From: Acridotheres tristis
Taxonomy: Eukaryota > Chordata > Aves > Passeriformes > Sturnidae
DNA length: 64,000 bases
Direction of reading: 5' to 3'
Assembly: GCA_037013685.1 (NCBI GenBank)
Contig: CM072894.1
Span: 2,792,841-2,856,840 of the forward strand
The position numbers and the translations under genes are program-made. The notes beneath the pieces were generated by a model. That model was not told the origin of the DNA. It saw nothing but the letters and a program-made list of their open reading frames with translations, and searched no databases. This document shows, piece by piece, positions 1 through 12,500 of this stretch; position 1 is the stretch's first letter, and each line of letters opens with the position of its first letter.

Positions 1-554
1 CCTGCAGTAATACAGAAGATGTGGAAGTTCCACCAGAGATAGAATCCCCAGAGAAGAAAGATGACAGTGAGGTTGTGTGCTCTGCACGAGATAGCCAGGA
101 AAAAAATCGTGCTGCAGAGACATTGCTGTCAATAGCAACTGAAGTGACACCTTTGAAACGTGGAAGGGAGCAGTCTGGACCTCAGGGTACTCCTCAGGCC
201 AAGAGAGCAAGGAGAAGTGAGAGGAGCATTCCTGGGAAGTCAGACAGGCAGGCCAATGGCCTGGAGGAGTCACTGCAGGGCTCCCCCGTCTCCCCAGCCA
301 CTGAACAGACACCAGTTCAGATTTCTTGCTCTGCATCCAAACTCACTGACACTGGAATGAAGACGAGGAGATCTGCAGCCCTTCAAGCAATCAACAGTCC
401 TTCACTTTCAGAATCTCCCTCCACCCCATCCTCTTCTAAAACCTGCAGCCAGGCAGCAACACTCAGTCCTTCTGTGTTGAAATCCCCTGAGGTCAACCCA
501 ATTGCCAGAAGGAATTACAAGGGAGAGACTTTGCTCCATGTTGCTTCCATCAAG
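1..554 (+). CDS. BARD1: BARD1 exon 4 (3' part): linker and start of ankyrin repeat 1
   Basis: Open from the left edge (bases 1-2 finish a codon begun outside; first full codon at 3). The 184 visible residues are Ser/Pro/Thr/Glu-rich and look disordered, as expected for the BARD1 linker encoded by its very large exon 4. A basic cluster, [10 protein letters not shown] (about bases 195-225), looks like a nuclear localisation signal. The last codons read [11 protein letters not shown], the start of ankyrin repeat 1, with the Glu equivalent to human E429. The exon ends at ATC-AAG in phase 0, followed by donor GTAGGA at 555. Translation past 554 (to a stop near 668) is intron read-through, not protein. 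Confidence 0.96.
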
Positions 555-3500
555 GTAGGAGCATCATTCTCTAGTTCAGCTTTAAAAAGACAGTGTTGTT
601 TCAGAAATATTCTGGAAACCAGTTACTTCAGAACATCCTATTTCGGGGAGGGAAATCTCATTTTGTGATCTTTTTCTGCTAGGTTTATTGGGAAGTTTCC
701 AACCTGATTCTCTTATTTCATAGAGAAATGACTGTTGGAATGATCAAAGATGATTGTACTTGGAAGCTCAAAGCAGTACAGTGTCATTTATACCTGTGAG
801 TTCTAGGAAGTGATAAGCATTTAAATGTTTTGGCCTTGTGTGCCAGAAAGCTGTCTCTAATTTGTCATAAGGAGTTTAGGAAGTATTTCAGATCTCACTG
901 AGTGACCTTGATCAGTTAACTTGAGCTGGTAACTCAGCCAGGGCAAGAGTTAGGTACATAAAGATAACTCTGTGAAACATTAGGTAACTGTTACTGAGAT
1001 CCACCACCTGGTGCAAGGGAAATGAGATGCTGCACCCTCTGAATCCCATGCTGAGCCTTATGCTCTGGAGGGAAGGGACAGAGTTGGGATGTTCTCAGTT
1101 TCATGTAAGACCAGTATTATTCTTGGAATGACAGCTAGCACTCATTATGCTGTTAATATCTTAACCAGGTCCTGGCTTTGCTCTTTGCAGGGGCTGTCCT
1201 TGCCCCTTACTTTGTAAAGGCTGGGTACAACATGTGCCACTCATCAGATGCGCTCATGGCAGCTCCCTTCTGAGAGGTTGTTTCAAAGAGTTTGTAGTCT
1301 GGCAATTTAAATGTACTTTGTGCTAAATCATAAAATACAAATGCTGTGTGGTTAATAAACTGCATATACTGGAAGAATTGATTCCTCTTTAAGCACCTGA
1401 CATTTATCCAGCACTTCTGTCTGGTGAGACAGAGGCTGTTCTTGATAAATAACTGTGTCCTCTTTCAAAGGCATTCTAATAAGCCACTCCTGCTGCATGA
1501 GACCTTTTTAAATGGAAGTGTCAGCTGAGCTGAGTTCAAATCTTATATTTGATGTCATTAATATGGAATTTGGGGGGAGAAAATGAAACGTTGTTCTCAC
1601 AGGACTCAAGAGCTTTGAAGGAGAGATCTCTTGTTACCTCTTGTCATAAGTCCTGCATATTCTTCTTTATTAAAACACTGTTTACAAATTACCTTTCCGT
1701 GATTTTCTGGGAATGTGTAATGAATACAGTCATGACTGAGTGGTTCTGAAAAAAATAGGTCTCTGCCTTGACAAATTTTCACACAGGTATGGTTTCCAGC
1801 AGTATGCCTGATGCTTCTGTGGAATGCAGGTATTTCATCTAAGAAAACAGCATCCCTGCAGGTTGAGACTTGGAGTATTGGCACATTGGTGATATGCCAA
1901 TAAGGTGGTTTTTCATTGCAAAGCATTTGGAATATAAATGAGGAAAAATTAAACAGCTCATGCTGTCTACAAGAAAGGATAAACATGTTTTGATTATTGA
2001 AGTTCTGTGGTGTTGCTGGCACTCGTTACTAGTGTTGGTACAGCCAAAAAAAAGCTGACTTCCAGCTGGAGTGTGGGCAGTGGGATGGGCTTTTTCAGTC
2101 CTGTGTGTGAGTTCCTTTTGGTGTTGTCTTTTGATGTTTATAATTATTGAGCTAAAGTGGGAAATGGCTTCTGTTCCTCATTAGTTCTGCTGTGGTTTTT
2201 ATCCAGCAGCTCCATATTCATTGAGGTGCTCATTAGCAAAGGCTTGTGTAGCTAGGTAGGGCTTCAGGGTGATCCCAAAGTTTGCTTTGAAAAGGGACTA
2301 AAATCACACGAGGGGAGTGATCCCTTGGTTATGATCTTTCAACTTGCAGGAACCCTGTATGAACTACTGAAAGTATTTTGTCAGACTGGTCTTGGAAAAT
2401 ACCAGGCTTTATCCTCTTGGTATATTCTCAGTGTGGGGTTTAGATTTGTTGGTTTGGGTTTGTTTTTTTTCCTCTTCAGATCAGTTCTGATTTTTTTTTT
2501 TTTTCTGAAAGAAGCATTTCTCTTCCAGTTTCGTTTTATGGGCAATTTTTTTTTCATGTTGTTTTCACAGCCAGTAATGTGTGTAAAGGGAAACAGACTT
2601 GTAGCTGCCACCTCCCCCAAAATAAAATGTAGTCTAATTCTCTGGGACTTGATTAATTATAAAAACAAATCTGTATTATTTTCATTAGCTGTTAGGGTCT
2701 AATACCCAGAAGTTAATTAAAGCTAACTGAATTCTCCCTTTTATTTAAAAGAGATCATAAACAACATGAAGAGTGTTGTGCTGTTTCTAATTATTCTAAG
2801 GGATTGTCCCCATTTACTACTACTACTAGTTATAATTTCACTGAAATCCAAATGGTTCTTAGGAAAGATTCTAGTGTGGATGAACTTATGAGTTAAACTA
2901 ATAAATGAAAATAAATGTGACTCTTCCTGTAGCAAACAGCAGTCACGTTTATCTTCACAGTCATTAAAGGTGAAAATCGCAATTAATTAAAATACAAAAA
3001 GTTACCCATTCAACTCTGAATATTCTGAACTAGTGGGAAATTTCCCCATCCACAGCCCTTCCACATGGGCATTTTTTTACAGTAAGAGGACGAATTGTTC
3101 TCAGGACCAGCTCTCCATGGCAGTTAAATCACAGCACAGTGCCACTTAATGATTTAGTGGAGAGTGCTAAATCTGCTGTGGAGAGAAGAACTCCCCAGTT
3201 CCTTGGCACTGCATTTCAGGTCTGGGTAGTGCCTGAGCTTCTCCTGCTTTGCTAAGGGAAGTGATGGGGCAGAGCACAGTGGAACTGTGCCACTATGGAT
3301 GGATTCCAGGGAGAGGGACAGAGAACTGCAACACAACAGAGGACCTTGGCAGCAGCTGCACTGTTACAATGAGTGGTTGGGAATAGCTGGGAAAAGGCCT
3401 GTGATGCTTCAAGTTAAAGGAAATAAGGAGTTATCCCTGCTCTGAGGAAAGAAGAATTTGCCTCTGTGCAGAGCATCTGCTTAGTTTGAAGAGAGATGTT

Positions 3501-6500
3501 GTATTTGGACCAGTTTTGGTTAGCTCCAGTTCCAGGGACCCTTTAGCTTTGACAGCTTTCCCTCCTTGCACTCTCTCGGGGGGCTCACAGAAAGGCTTCA
3601 CCCATGGCTAGCCTGCTGTGCTGGACTCTTCATGGTCATTATAATTAACACAGTAAAATAACTGTGAGATAATTTCTTCTGAGCCTGTGAGAGTGCTCCT
3701 TCTATTGCTTGATTACCAGTTAATGACACGTCAGGAAGGAGAGCAGAGAAGATGTTGTGGTTTTGTGAGCGTGTGGTGGCAAGCATCAGGATGGCTTTTA
3801 AATCTTGTTTTCAGGTGTCTGACCTAGTTTGCTGTTCACTTCCTTGCTTTTGGAACTGGATCTGTGTGTGTCATGGTTGAGAGAGAAGAACATCTCCCCT
3901 CCTGGAGAAAGGAGGTCAAGGCAAATGTGAGATCCTGCATTTGAAACCATTGCACTGCTTGAGAATATGGAAACTGGCCATGAGTCAAAGCAATCCATCT
4001 TCCCAAGTGCTGATTTGGAAAGCTGGAAACAAATTACCATTTCTTTTTCGATAATGCTTGGTTGTTCCTTGTCTTGTTTCTGAGGCTGGGTAACTTCTTG
4101 CATATTTTCTCTTTATTAAAGGTTAAGCATTGCTTCTTGTATGTTTGTTATTAGGGAACGGTCTGCTGTGTAGGGAATTCATTTGGAGGATTTTGAGGTG
4201 AGAAACTTGCAGGATCCTGGAAAGAGTTCATAATTCCTATAAGTTCTTTAATTCATATTTGTCCTCCTTGACCATTTAGGAGCTGTAAAAAATCTAGTCC
4301 CCCATAGTTTAAACAAGCACATAGTATTGTGTTTGAAAGGGGTCTTTTTGGGGTCATTTGTTTGACCTAAAGATTGCTTGATTAAATTTGTAAATACAAG
4401 AAGAAATATTTGGTTGAAGGGATAAAGGTTTTTAGCTTCATTTTCATGTACTGTCTTAATTAGTTGGATCTCTCTCATTAACTGTTAGAATATATTTTTG
4501 TTTAGTAATTTGAACTTTTGGATGAATAATACTTTGATTAATGGAAATTGTAAAGGGCAAAATGGAAAAAAAAACCTCCTGTAAAATAGGACTGAAAAGG
4601 CACTTGCAGTTCTTAACGATATATATTAAATTCAGGACTTGAGGGAAAAGAAAAAAAAAACCCTCCAACAACCTTGTGTAAGCCAAGTAGAGATGGTTTT
4701 CTGGGCTTGTGCCAACCGTGGCTGCAGGAACTAAATTCTCTTTGGGAGGAGGAAGTGCTAAAGCCGTGGAAATGCTCTTCTCTGTCTAATCCACCGCCGG
4801 CTCCAGCTCTGCCAACAGATGGCCCCAGTGCCTTTCCTGCTTCTCTGCTTTCCCCAGCTCCCGGGAAAGCCGAGGAACAGCAAACCCGTGGCTCTACTGC
4901 CTTGTCACCACAGCTGAGCTTTGTTATGAGCATAAAATGTCCTGAGCTTTGTTTGTTCCAAATGGATAATTCTGCATTCTGCAGTAGCTCCCGCCTCTTC
5001 AAGAGCTGCATGTAATCCTTCATTGATAATTAGATTTCAAAATAAACACTTGCTTGTGAATTTTTAATGGTAGGAGCATTTTTCTACCTGGTATTTGCCT
5101 TGTTCTCCCTTTCTGAACAAGAAGTGTCTCCACTTAACTCTGTTCCCTCTGTTGCTGCAGTGTCCCCTGGTTATGGCTTCTTAGTGGAGGCTGGTGATTT
5201 CCCTGCTGCATCAAATATACTCGAGGAACTAAATGTACAAAATTAATTTCAGCATTAGTCAAAGCATGTTGGAATTAGTCATTCCATACTAATAAGTGTA
5301 GTTTCTTCTGCTGTCTTGTGAAGGGAAGACACGGAATTGACATGGATGTGTCTGGGATTTGCACCTACGTGGTCCTTGCTCTTTCTTGTTTAGAGTTTAG
5401 CAAAGCATTTATTAGCGTATGAATGTTAGTAATTCCATCAACTTTGATAGAAGTGGCCAATGTCCAAAATAACCAAACCACCTTGTTTTTTTTTTTTGTT
5501 TTTTTTTTTACTCTTGGATCACAGTTCTTTGGCTTGACTTGTCATCTAAATCTGTTATCAGCCTCTGGAAGATGCAGGCCAATGTCAGAGGCATCTGTAG
5601 TTGGATTTGATGATCTTAGACGTCTTTTCCAGCCAAAACGATTCTGTGATCGTGGTCCTGCTTGCAGGAGGGGCGTGATAACATGTCTGTTAATGATCTG
5701 CCGCTTGGAATTTAGTCTTCTGCTTTTTTTGGCTAAATCTTCACGTTCTGGTGACTGTCTGAAGAGCCTCTGAGGACACAAAAGGCCCACTCTCCTGGCT
5801 CTGTTTTGTTAACATCTCTCTTGTAATCCTGATTGGCAGCACCCATCCAGTCACTGCTCAGCTCATGACAGCTTTCCCTCCTTGCTGTCACTCAGTGCTC
5901 CGTGCTGCTTGTAGGGAGCAGGTTCCATTTACAGGTGACACGATGACAATATTTATCTCCTGTAAGCAGCAAAACACCCATTTTCTAATCCTGACGTGGG
6001 CCTGGATTGAAGTGAGGGGATGTTGTCAGTCGTGGTGTCCACACCAGCAGCGTTTCCTTTGATGAAGCCCCAGCGATGTTTCACAAATCGATGCTCACAT
6101 AACTGATCTGAGAAGCTGTGATAGCATCTGATGCCCACACAAATTATTAGCCGTGCTTCCTGCTTTAAAGCAGTACTCCTGAAATGTCAAACCCTTTGCA
6201 GTACATGTTTGCAAACTGAACTTTAAATGATAAGCTCAGCTCGTGCTCATTATAGATAATTGTGTGTTCTCTCTGTCGGGAGGGATCTTAATGCTGAGTG
6301 CTGTCTTGGCTGCTTCTGAATAACCTCCCAGGTTTGATGGATGTCTGTTACCTTGCAACCATAAAGAATATGCTGCTGCTAAAATCCTTTAATTGCTTTG
6401 AAAGGTAACATTTTGCTGGGACATCCAGGTTGTGAATATAATGCATGAAATTTATCTCTGACGTGTGAATTTGCTCGATGGTTGTAAAGCCAGTGAGTCT

Positions 6501-9500
6501 CAGCATTATTTCGGTGAATATTGAGTTTACAGTTGTTGCTTGCTGGATTTATTTTTGCAGAGCAGTCTGTCTTAATATTTTTTCTAACTTAGAGTAAAGA
6601 TTAAAGCTATTTTGTTTTTTTTCCGAGAGTTTCTTGGTAACAAAATCGGATTAAGTTTGTTTTTATTGTATTTAAAGCTTAATATAATATTCTCTCTCCT
6701 TTTCTAAGGCATGCTGTGAGTAGCACCTAGAAATTCCTTGATTTTCCACTCCTCAAAGGCATTGAACTTAATATATATAATGGATTAAATTTTCTCTCCC
6801 TCAGATCTTTTTTTGTATTGCATATTTGGCTTTGGCAAGAGCTGCATCCCAGTTTGTATATAAATAGTCTCTTCATTTGGGATCTTAGTACCCTGGTGCA
6901 AAGTGTCAGCAGTTGTCTTGAAACTCTTTATTTTGCCTAAAATGATAAGAATTGAGGCCTGCACTGCAGAGATCTCCTTGCTTCAGCTTCCACAGGCACC
7001 TTCTCCTTTCCTATTTATAGCTGCATCTGGATATGCTCCAGCCTTATTACCAACTTTGCTTTTCAGGATGTCAAAACCTCTGATTCACAAATTCTACCCT
7101 TTTGCTTCCTTTGCCTCATCTCTATTCAGCCTCTTCTCCGTAGCCTCTGCATCAGTTTCCACCTTTTCCACACCTCCTTGCTTGCAGTAAAAGCTGAACA
7201 TAGCATTTTTCCAAAAAGCAAATTAAAACTGCTTTGGTAGATGGCTGTCAGAGAAAGTGTCATTGAGATTCAACAAAGTAGTAGTTGTGGTGTTGAATAA
7301 AACTCCTTTCCTTTCCTGGAAAACCAATTTCTAGAAGCATGTTTGGTTTATTAATTTATTTCACCTATGTTTTCAGGCAGTTATTTAGATTAGCTTGAAA
7401 AAAAATCCAGTCTGAAATACAAGGAAATCCTCAATAAACATTCTTGACTTTAATCTTTGCAGTTTGAGCGCAGTGGACAGATTGCAATTAGCACAAACTT
7501 TCCCATTTATTTTGAATTAACTCTGTTACACACATAGTTTTTATCTAGGAATATGTATTTGTGTAAAATGTCTGTGTGGGTGGTTCTAAATGAACAGCAG
7601 TGATTAACTGTGGTCTCCAGATCAGTTGAGCTTTTGTTATCCTGACAATATCTACATGCAAGGCTTATATCACTACATTTTTATTGCAGCTAAATTTGTA
7701 ATTGGGGAACTCTCAGATTTATGTTGTATCTGTGTATTTTCTTCATTATCTTTTCATAAATCTGTTTTTTTTTTTCCTGTGTAGGGTGACTTAGCAGCTG
7801 TGGAGCAGCTGCTGAAAAATGGGGCAGATCCCAATGTCAAAGATAATGCTGGCTGGACACCACTGGTGAGTGTTGAAGGCTTCTTTCTGTCATCTGCCTT
7901 CTGATCAGATTTCTCTTCATCCCTCCATTCCTCTCTGATATTTTAGTTCCCTTCACACACATTTAGGTGACAGAGAATTATGCAAAGTGAAGAAGTGATA
8001 TAAACAAGGTTAAAAGAATTCATCAGCAGCCACTGACCTGCCCAGGTGTCATTCTCCTTGGCTGGGGTGTAGGGCAGGCCACGAAATCCATCAGCCTGTG
8101 ACTCTGCAAATGCAGAAAGTACAGCTAGGATAACTTGAAAATGATCAATTCCAAACAATGTTTGTATTTAATGGGTTCCTAATGTCCTCAGTGGTTTGGA
8201 AATATATCAAGTAGTGGAGTGAAAAAATTGCTTGATTGAATTACAGAAAATAAACAAAAGGTTCTTTTCAACCATGACTTCTTCCTCTCCTGCAGAATAC
8301 TCCTGCTAGCCTGTAATCTGGAGAGTTTTGTTCCCTGTGGTCTAATTTGCACACAGTTGGCCTTTGTTCAGTTCTCAGGGCTTTTTGTCAGCGCTGGCTT
8401 CCCAGGTTGATTCCTGTCGGGAATGCAGTGCAGTGTCCCTGCCTTACCTTCTCTGGGCCGTCTGCGGGGCGCCTGAAAGCGAGGGAGGAGCCCTCCTGGG
8501 AGTTCTGCTTCACCCCAGTCTCCCCCTGTGGCTTTTCCCCCCCAGCACGAGGCGTGTAACCACGGGCACAGGGAGGTGGTGGAGCTGCTGCTGCAGCACC
8601 GGGCTCTGGTGAACACCACGGGCTACCAGAACGACTCCCCCCTGCACGACGCCGCCAGGAACGGCCACGAGCCCATCGTGGAGCTGCTGCTGCTGCACGG
8701 CGCCTGCCGGGATGCAGTGTGAGTACAGCTGGAGTGCTGCTGGCACTGGCCACGCCTGCAGCATCCACACTGGCTCTTGAGTATGGAGCAGAGCTAGTGA
8801 CACACGTGGTTTGTATGAGGTGAGGGGATGGGTGTTAAATGTGTGCTCTGCTCTGCTTGCATCCTCCTTTTCCAGGTAGGTGTTTCCTTTCTATTTGGCT
8901 TTGTCCTAAGCTTTTCTGAGGATGCCTGAGTCATAGATAGCTGGAGTACTGGAGACTGTACTAGGAAAGTAACAACATATGCTCGCCCTAATCTTGCACT
9001 TTCCTGTTGGCATCTTGTTATAGCTGCTGTCAGCTCTAAGATGCTGAGCTAGATGAGTTTTGAACTGCTACAGCTGTTTTTTGTCTCTTTACTTTTACTA
9101 CAGTACTTGCTAGCAGAAGGCATTTTGCTCCAGTCTCTTCTGTTTTCACAAATTGACACAGACTCAGGTTTGGGAATTTTCCTTTTTGCCTTTCTGGATC
9201 AAAGCACTAATCCTTGGTACACCTTTTAATTAAAAGAAAAAGCTAATTCATATTTTCGGTTGACTCTTTTATACAGTTAAGTGTCCTGAAGATTTTGGCA
9301 TTTGTGTATAGAAGATGCTAAGGAATGTTTCAGTCTATGAAGAACCCTGCAGCCTGTTGGTATTCTAGGCACTAAGTGTAATTTCAGGTGTTGTACTGTT
9401 GTTGTGCCAGGGCCTGTGTGTATAAATTTGAGTCCTGTACAAGTTGTCAATAGATAGAAACACAACAGGATGAAGTCTAGCATGATACAAGTTTTTCTAT

Positions 9501-12500
9501 GGCAGCCACGTGAAGAAGCATGAACAAATTCAGCTTAATCACTTCAGCTCTCAATATTCACACTCTTGAAGCCTACAGAATTAAGGTGCTTTGTGGGAAA
9601 GCATAGGGTTTTCATAAAATCCTAATCTTGACTATATTAGAGTTTTAAAAACAACAAGAAAAAGCCAAAACAAAGCACAAGGTCTCAAGGCTTCAGCATG
9701 AAACAGTAAAACAAGGATCAGTTGTTCATGTTCACTTTGTTCTTGAGCAGCAAGGACTGGTGCACCTGGAAAAGCTGGCAGCTCCAGAGATTTTTCAAGC
9801 CACTTGAATATGAGGAGCTGGTTGTGTCACACTTCCCACGTGTTTGTCTGTTGTTTGAAAGCACAGCACAGCCAGCAGCTTTGCTGCCAGGTTGTGGCAG
9901 GGTTTCAGCTCTGGTGGGTTTGCACAGCCCAGGCTCCAAATGCCAGCAGTGGACTCTGCAGGGCTCCTTTAGCCTTGGTCTCTGCTGCATGTGCTCACAC
10001 AAACACAGGCCAAGCTGAACCTCTTTCAGCTCATTCTACATGAGCAAGCATGACTCTGTTGAAACAGAAGCTTTTTCATCAGGGAAGGGGAGATTTATGT
10101 AAACCTTAAGCTCTGCTTTAACTTTTCACTGAATGTAGATAATATTCAGTCAAAATCTCTGAGAAGAAATTCAGCTGCCATTAATCTTTGTGTGATTTGT
10201 CTGGGTGCCGTGGCACAAATTAAGTCCTGTCCATCTCTCCTGGAATAACTGAGGCTTCCAGATCTTCTGTAGGCTCTCTGGCTGAAATGCCCCTGTGTGT
10301 GTTGAAGTTGGGCTGATGATGGAAAGGGGATGGTGTTTCCCCTCCCCTGTTTTTACAGAGAGCATTAGAGCCACAGAGAAATAGATGTACAAGCAAAGGG
10401 TTCAGGCTTGCTCTGCTGGCCTCTTCCAAACACTGTCAAGAAACAATAGAAACAAGAGCAGTGTCTGAGACTCCTGAGAATGCCTCGTGCCTCCCTTCCC
10501 TCCTGTGCCCCAAGAGCTTCCAGCAGTGAATGGTGCTGTGATCTTGCCCTGGACCATGACACTGCAAATCTTACTGGGTGTTTCTGCAGCCACTGCCTCT
10601 GCCAGTTGGGCTCCTAATTAAGGAGTGGTTGGATTTGTCTAGGTAAGTGGACTTGAAGCTTCTTGCATATAGAAGGTTTAGTTAATTCTGTTTTCCTAGT
10701 GGATGCAGGTGTCCTTATAATGGAGTCATGTCTGACAAGAAACTTTTTTTCCTAAGATCCCTGAAACCATCAGACCACAGTTTTAAAAACAGGAGATGGG
10801 AACAGGCTGATCACTTCAAATGGTGCAATTATAGTTCATTTCATTATGGCTTGTTATAATTGGTCTCTTTATACTTAATGCTCACCTTCACATTATTATT
10901 TTAGGTTCTTTACAGTAGAAATTGAAGCAGTGATGAGTAGAACTTGCATCTCCAAGGCTTATTTGCTTGAGGAGTGCCTTAACTTGAGAGGTGTGCAATG
11001 TGTGAGCTAAGACTATACCAAATCAATTTTGTCAAATGGATAAATTGGTCTAATTTTAGTTCACTTTTTTTTTTCTCTTTGGTGTATAAAACCCTTTCTA
11101 GTCCTTTTGTAGGCTCTTTAAGCTCACAATGAATTAACTTTCAGCCAAGGAGAGGGCCCTTCTTAATATGGTGGGATAAAGTGATTCTTCTTTATCTCAC
11201 AGAAGTGGGGAGGAAAGTTTGATTAGTTCACTGTGCTTACTTAAGTGTTTTCCTTGAGCTAAGCTAAAATGTGAATGTGACAAATGCATTCAAATGTTAC
11301 TTGGGACACCATGAAATATATAGCATGAAACCTCACAGACATGACTGATGTCTTGCTGCTGTCTTAACAGTAGGATTAACTCAGTTTTGTGTCTTAATGT
11401 CCCTTGTGTGGTGAAGAGTTAATCTAGTAGAATAAAAACAGAGCTTGTGTTGAACAGCCTGCTTAGAGCAGTACTTTTGAAATCTAGCATGGTACTCAGT
11501 TGTGCCAGGTGAAATTTATTTTAAAGGTGTGCAGTGATGACTGAGAGCAGGCCCAAAGGCAGGTAAGATCCACTGGTCTGTGGAGGGATGTAGGGTCTGT
11601 CTGGAAACAACTACAGCTGCTTCCTGGGAGACCTCAGTGGGTGAGGTACAGCCCTGTCCAAAACCGTGAGGCTTTGCCACCTCGGATTTAGATATCAGAT
11701 ATTCACAAACCCATCAAATGGGCACGTTCCAAGTGCCTTTCAGGCTGTGTTTTTCTCCTTTCATGTTAATTTGTAGTGCACTGAGAAATAACAGGAAGCA
11801 GCCACATATCTTTTGGACCGAGCAAGAACAGATGAGGGCTTCCTCTTTTGCCAAAAATTAATCCTGGGATTTCCTTATTCCTTGGCAAAATTTCTATTTG
11901 GAAATCTGTGAGATTTAGTAGTTGTGGCAGTTCAGTTGTCCACAACTTCATTGAAGTTTTCACTGAGTGGGAGAGATACAAACTACGAATGAAAAATATT
12001 ATATGGACCAGTGGACCTATTAATTGTCCTACTGGTCCTGTTAATTTTTTGGCGTTAATCTCCTACACATAACTAATTTTTATTTTTATGGCTTTTTTTT
12101 CAACATGCTTGAATTCTGTCTTTTTTTTCTTTGCTTCACAGCAAGCCAAGTGATTTGAAAAATTAGATCTGTGCATTTGCAATTTCACAGTACTTCCTAA
12201 ATGCTTTCACTCAAATGGGCTGTCTTTCCAGTTCTTCATGCACAATAAGTTTAGTAAAAGCTGTCGCCTTGCTCTATTTTTTGAGGTGTAGTAGTTGTAT
12301 GTCTGACTCTGAGTAAACCTGTGGGAATGCTTAGGGGTAGACCATGGTCCTTAATTATGAATGGCACGGGGACAAAAATGATTATAACCTGCAGTCATTC
12401 CAGGAGGCATTAGACCCATGACACTGATAGAACTTTGTGTCCTTATTCTGAGTCAAGACAGTGTCTTGAACTTCCTGCTGACAGTAGGTTAATTAAAATC

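Noticed and set aside
8347..8803. Several overlapping frames on both strands around 8.5 kb
   Set aside because: Shadows of the CpG-rich BARD1 exon 6; only the frame continuing from exon 5 is real.
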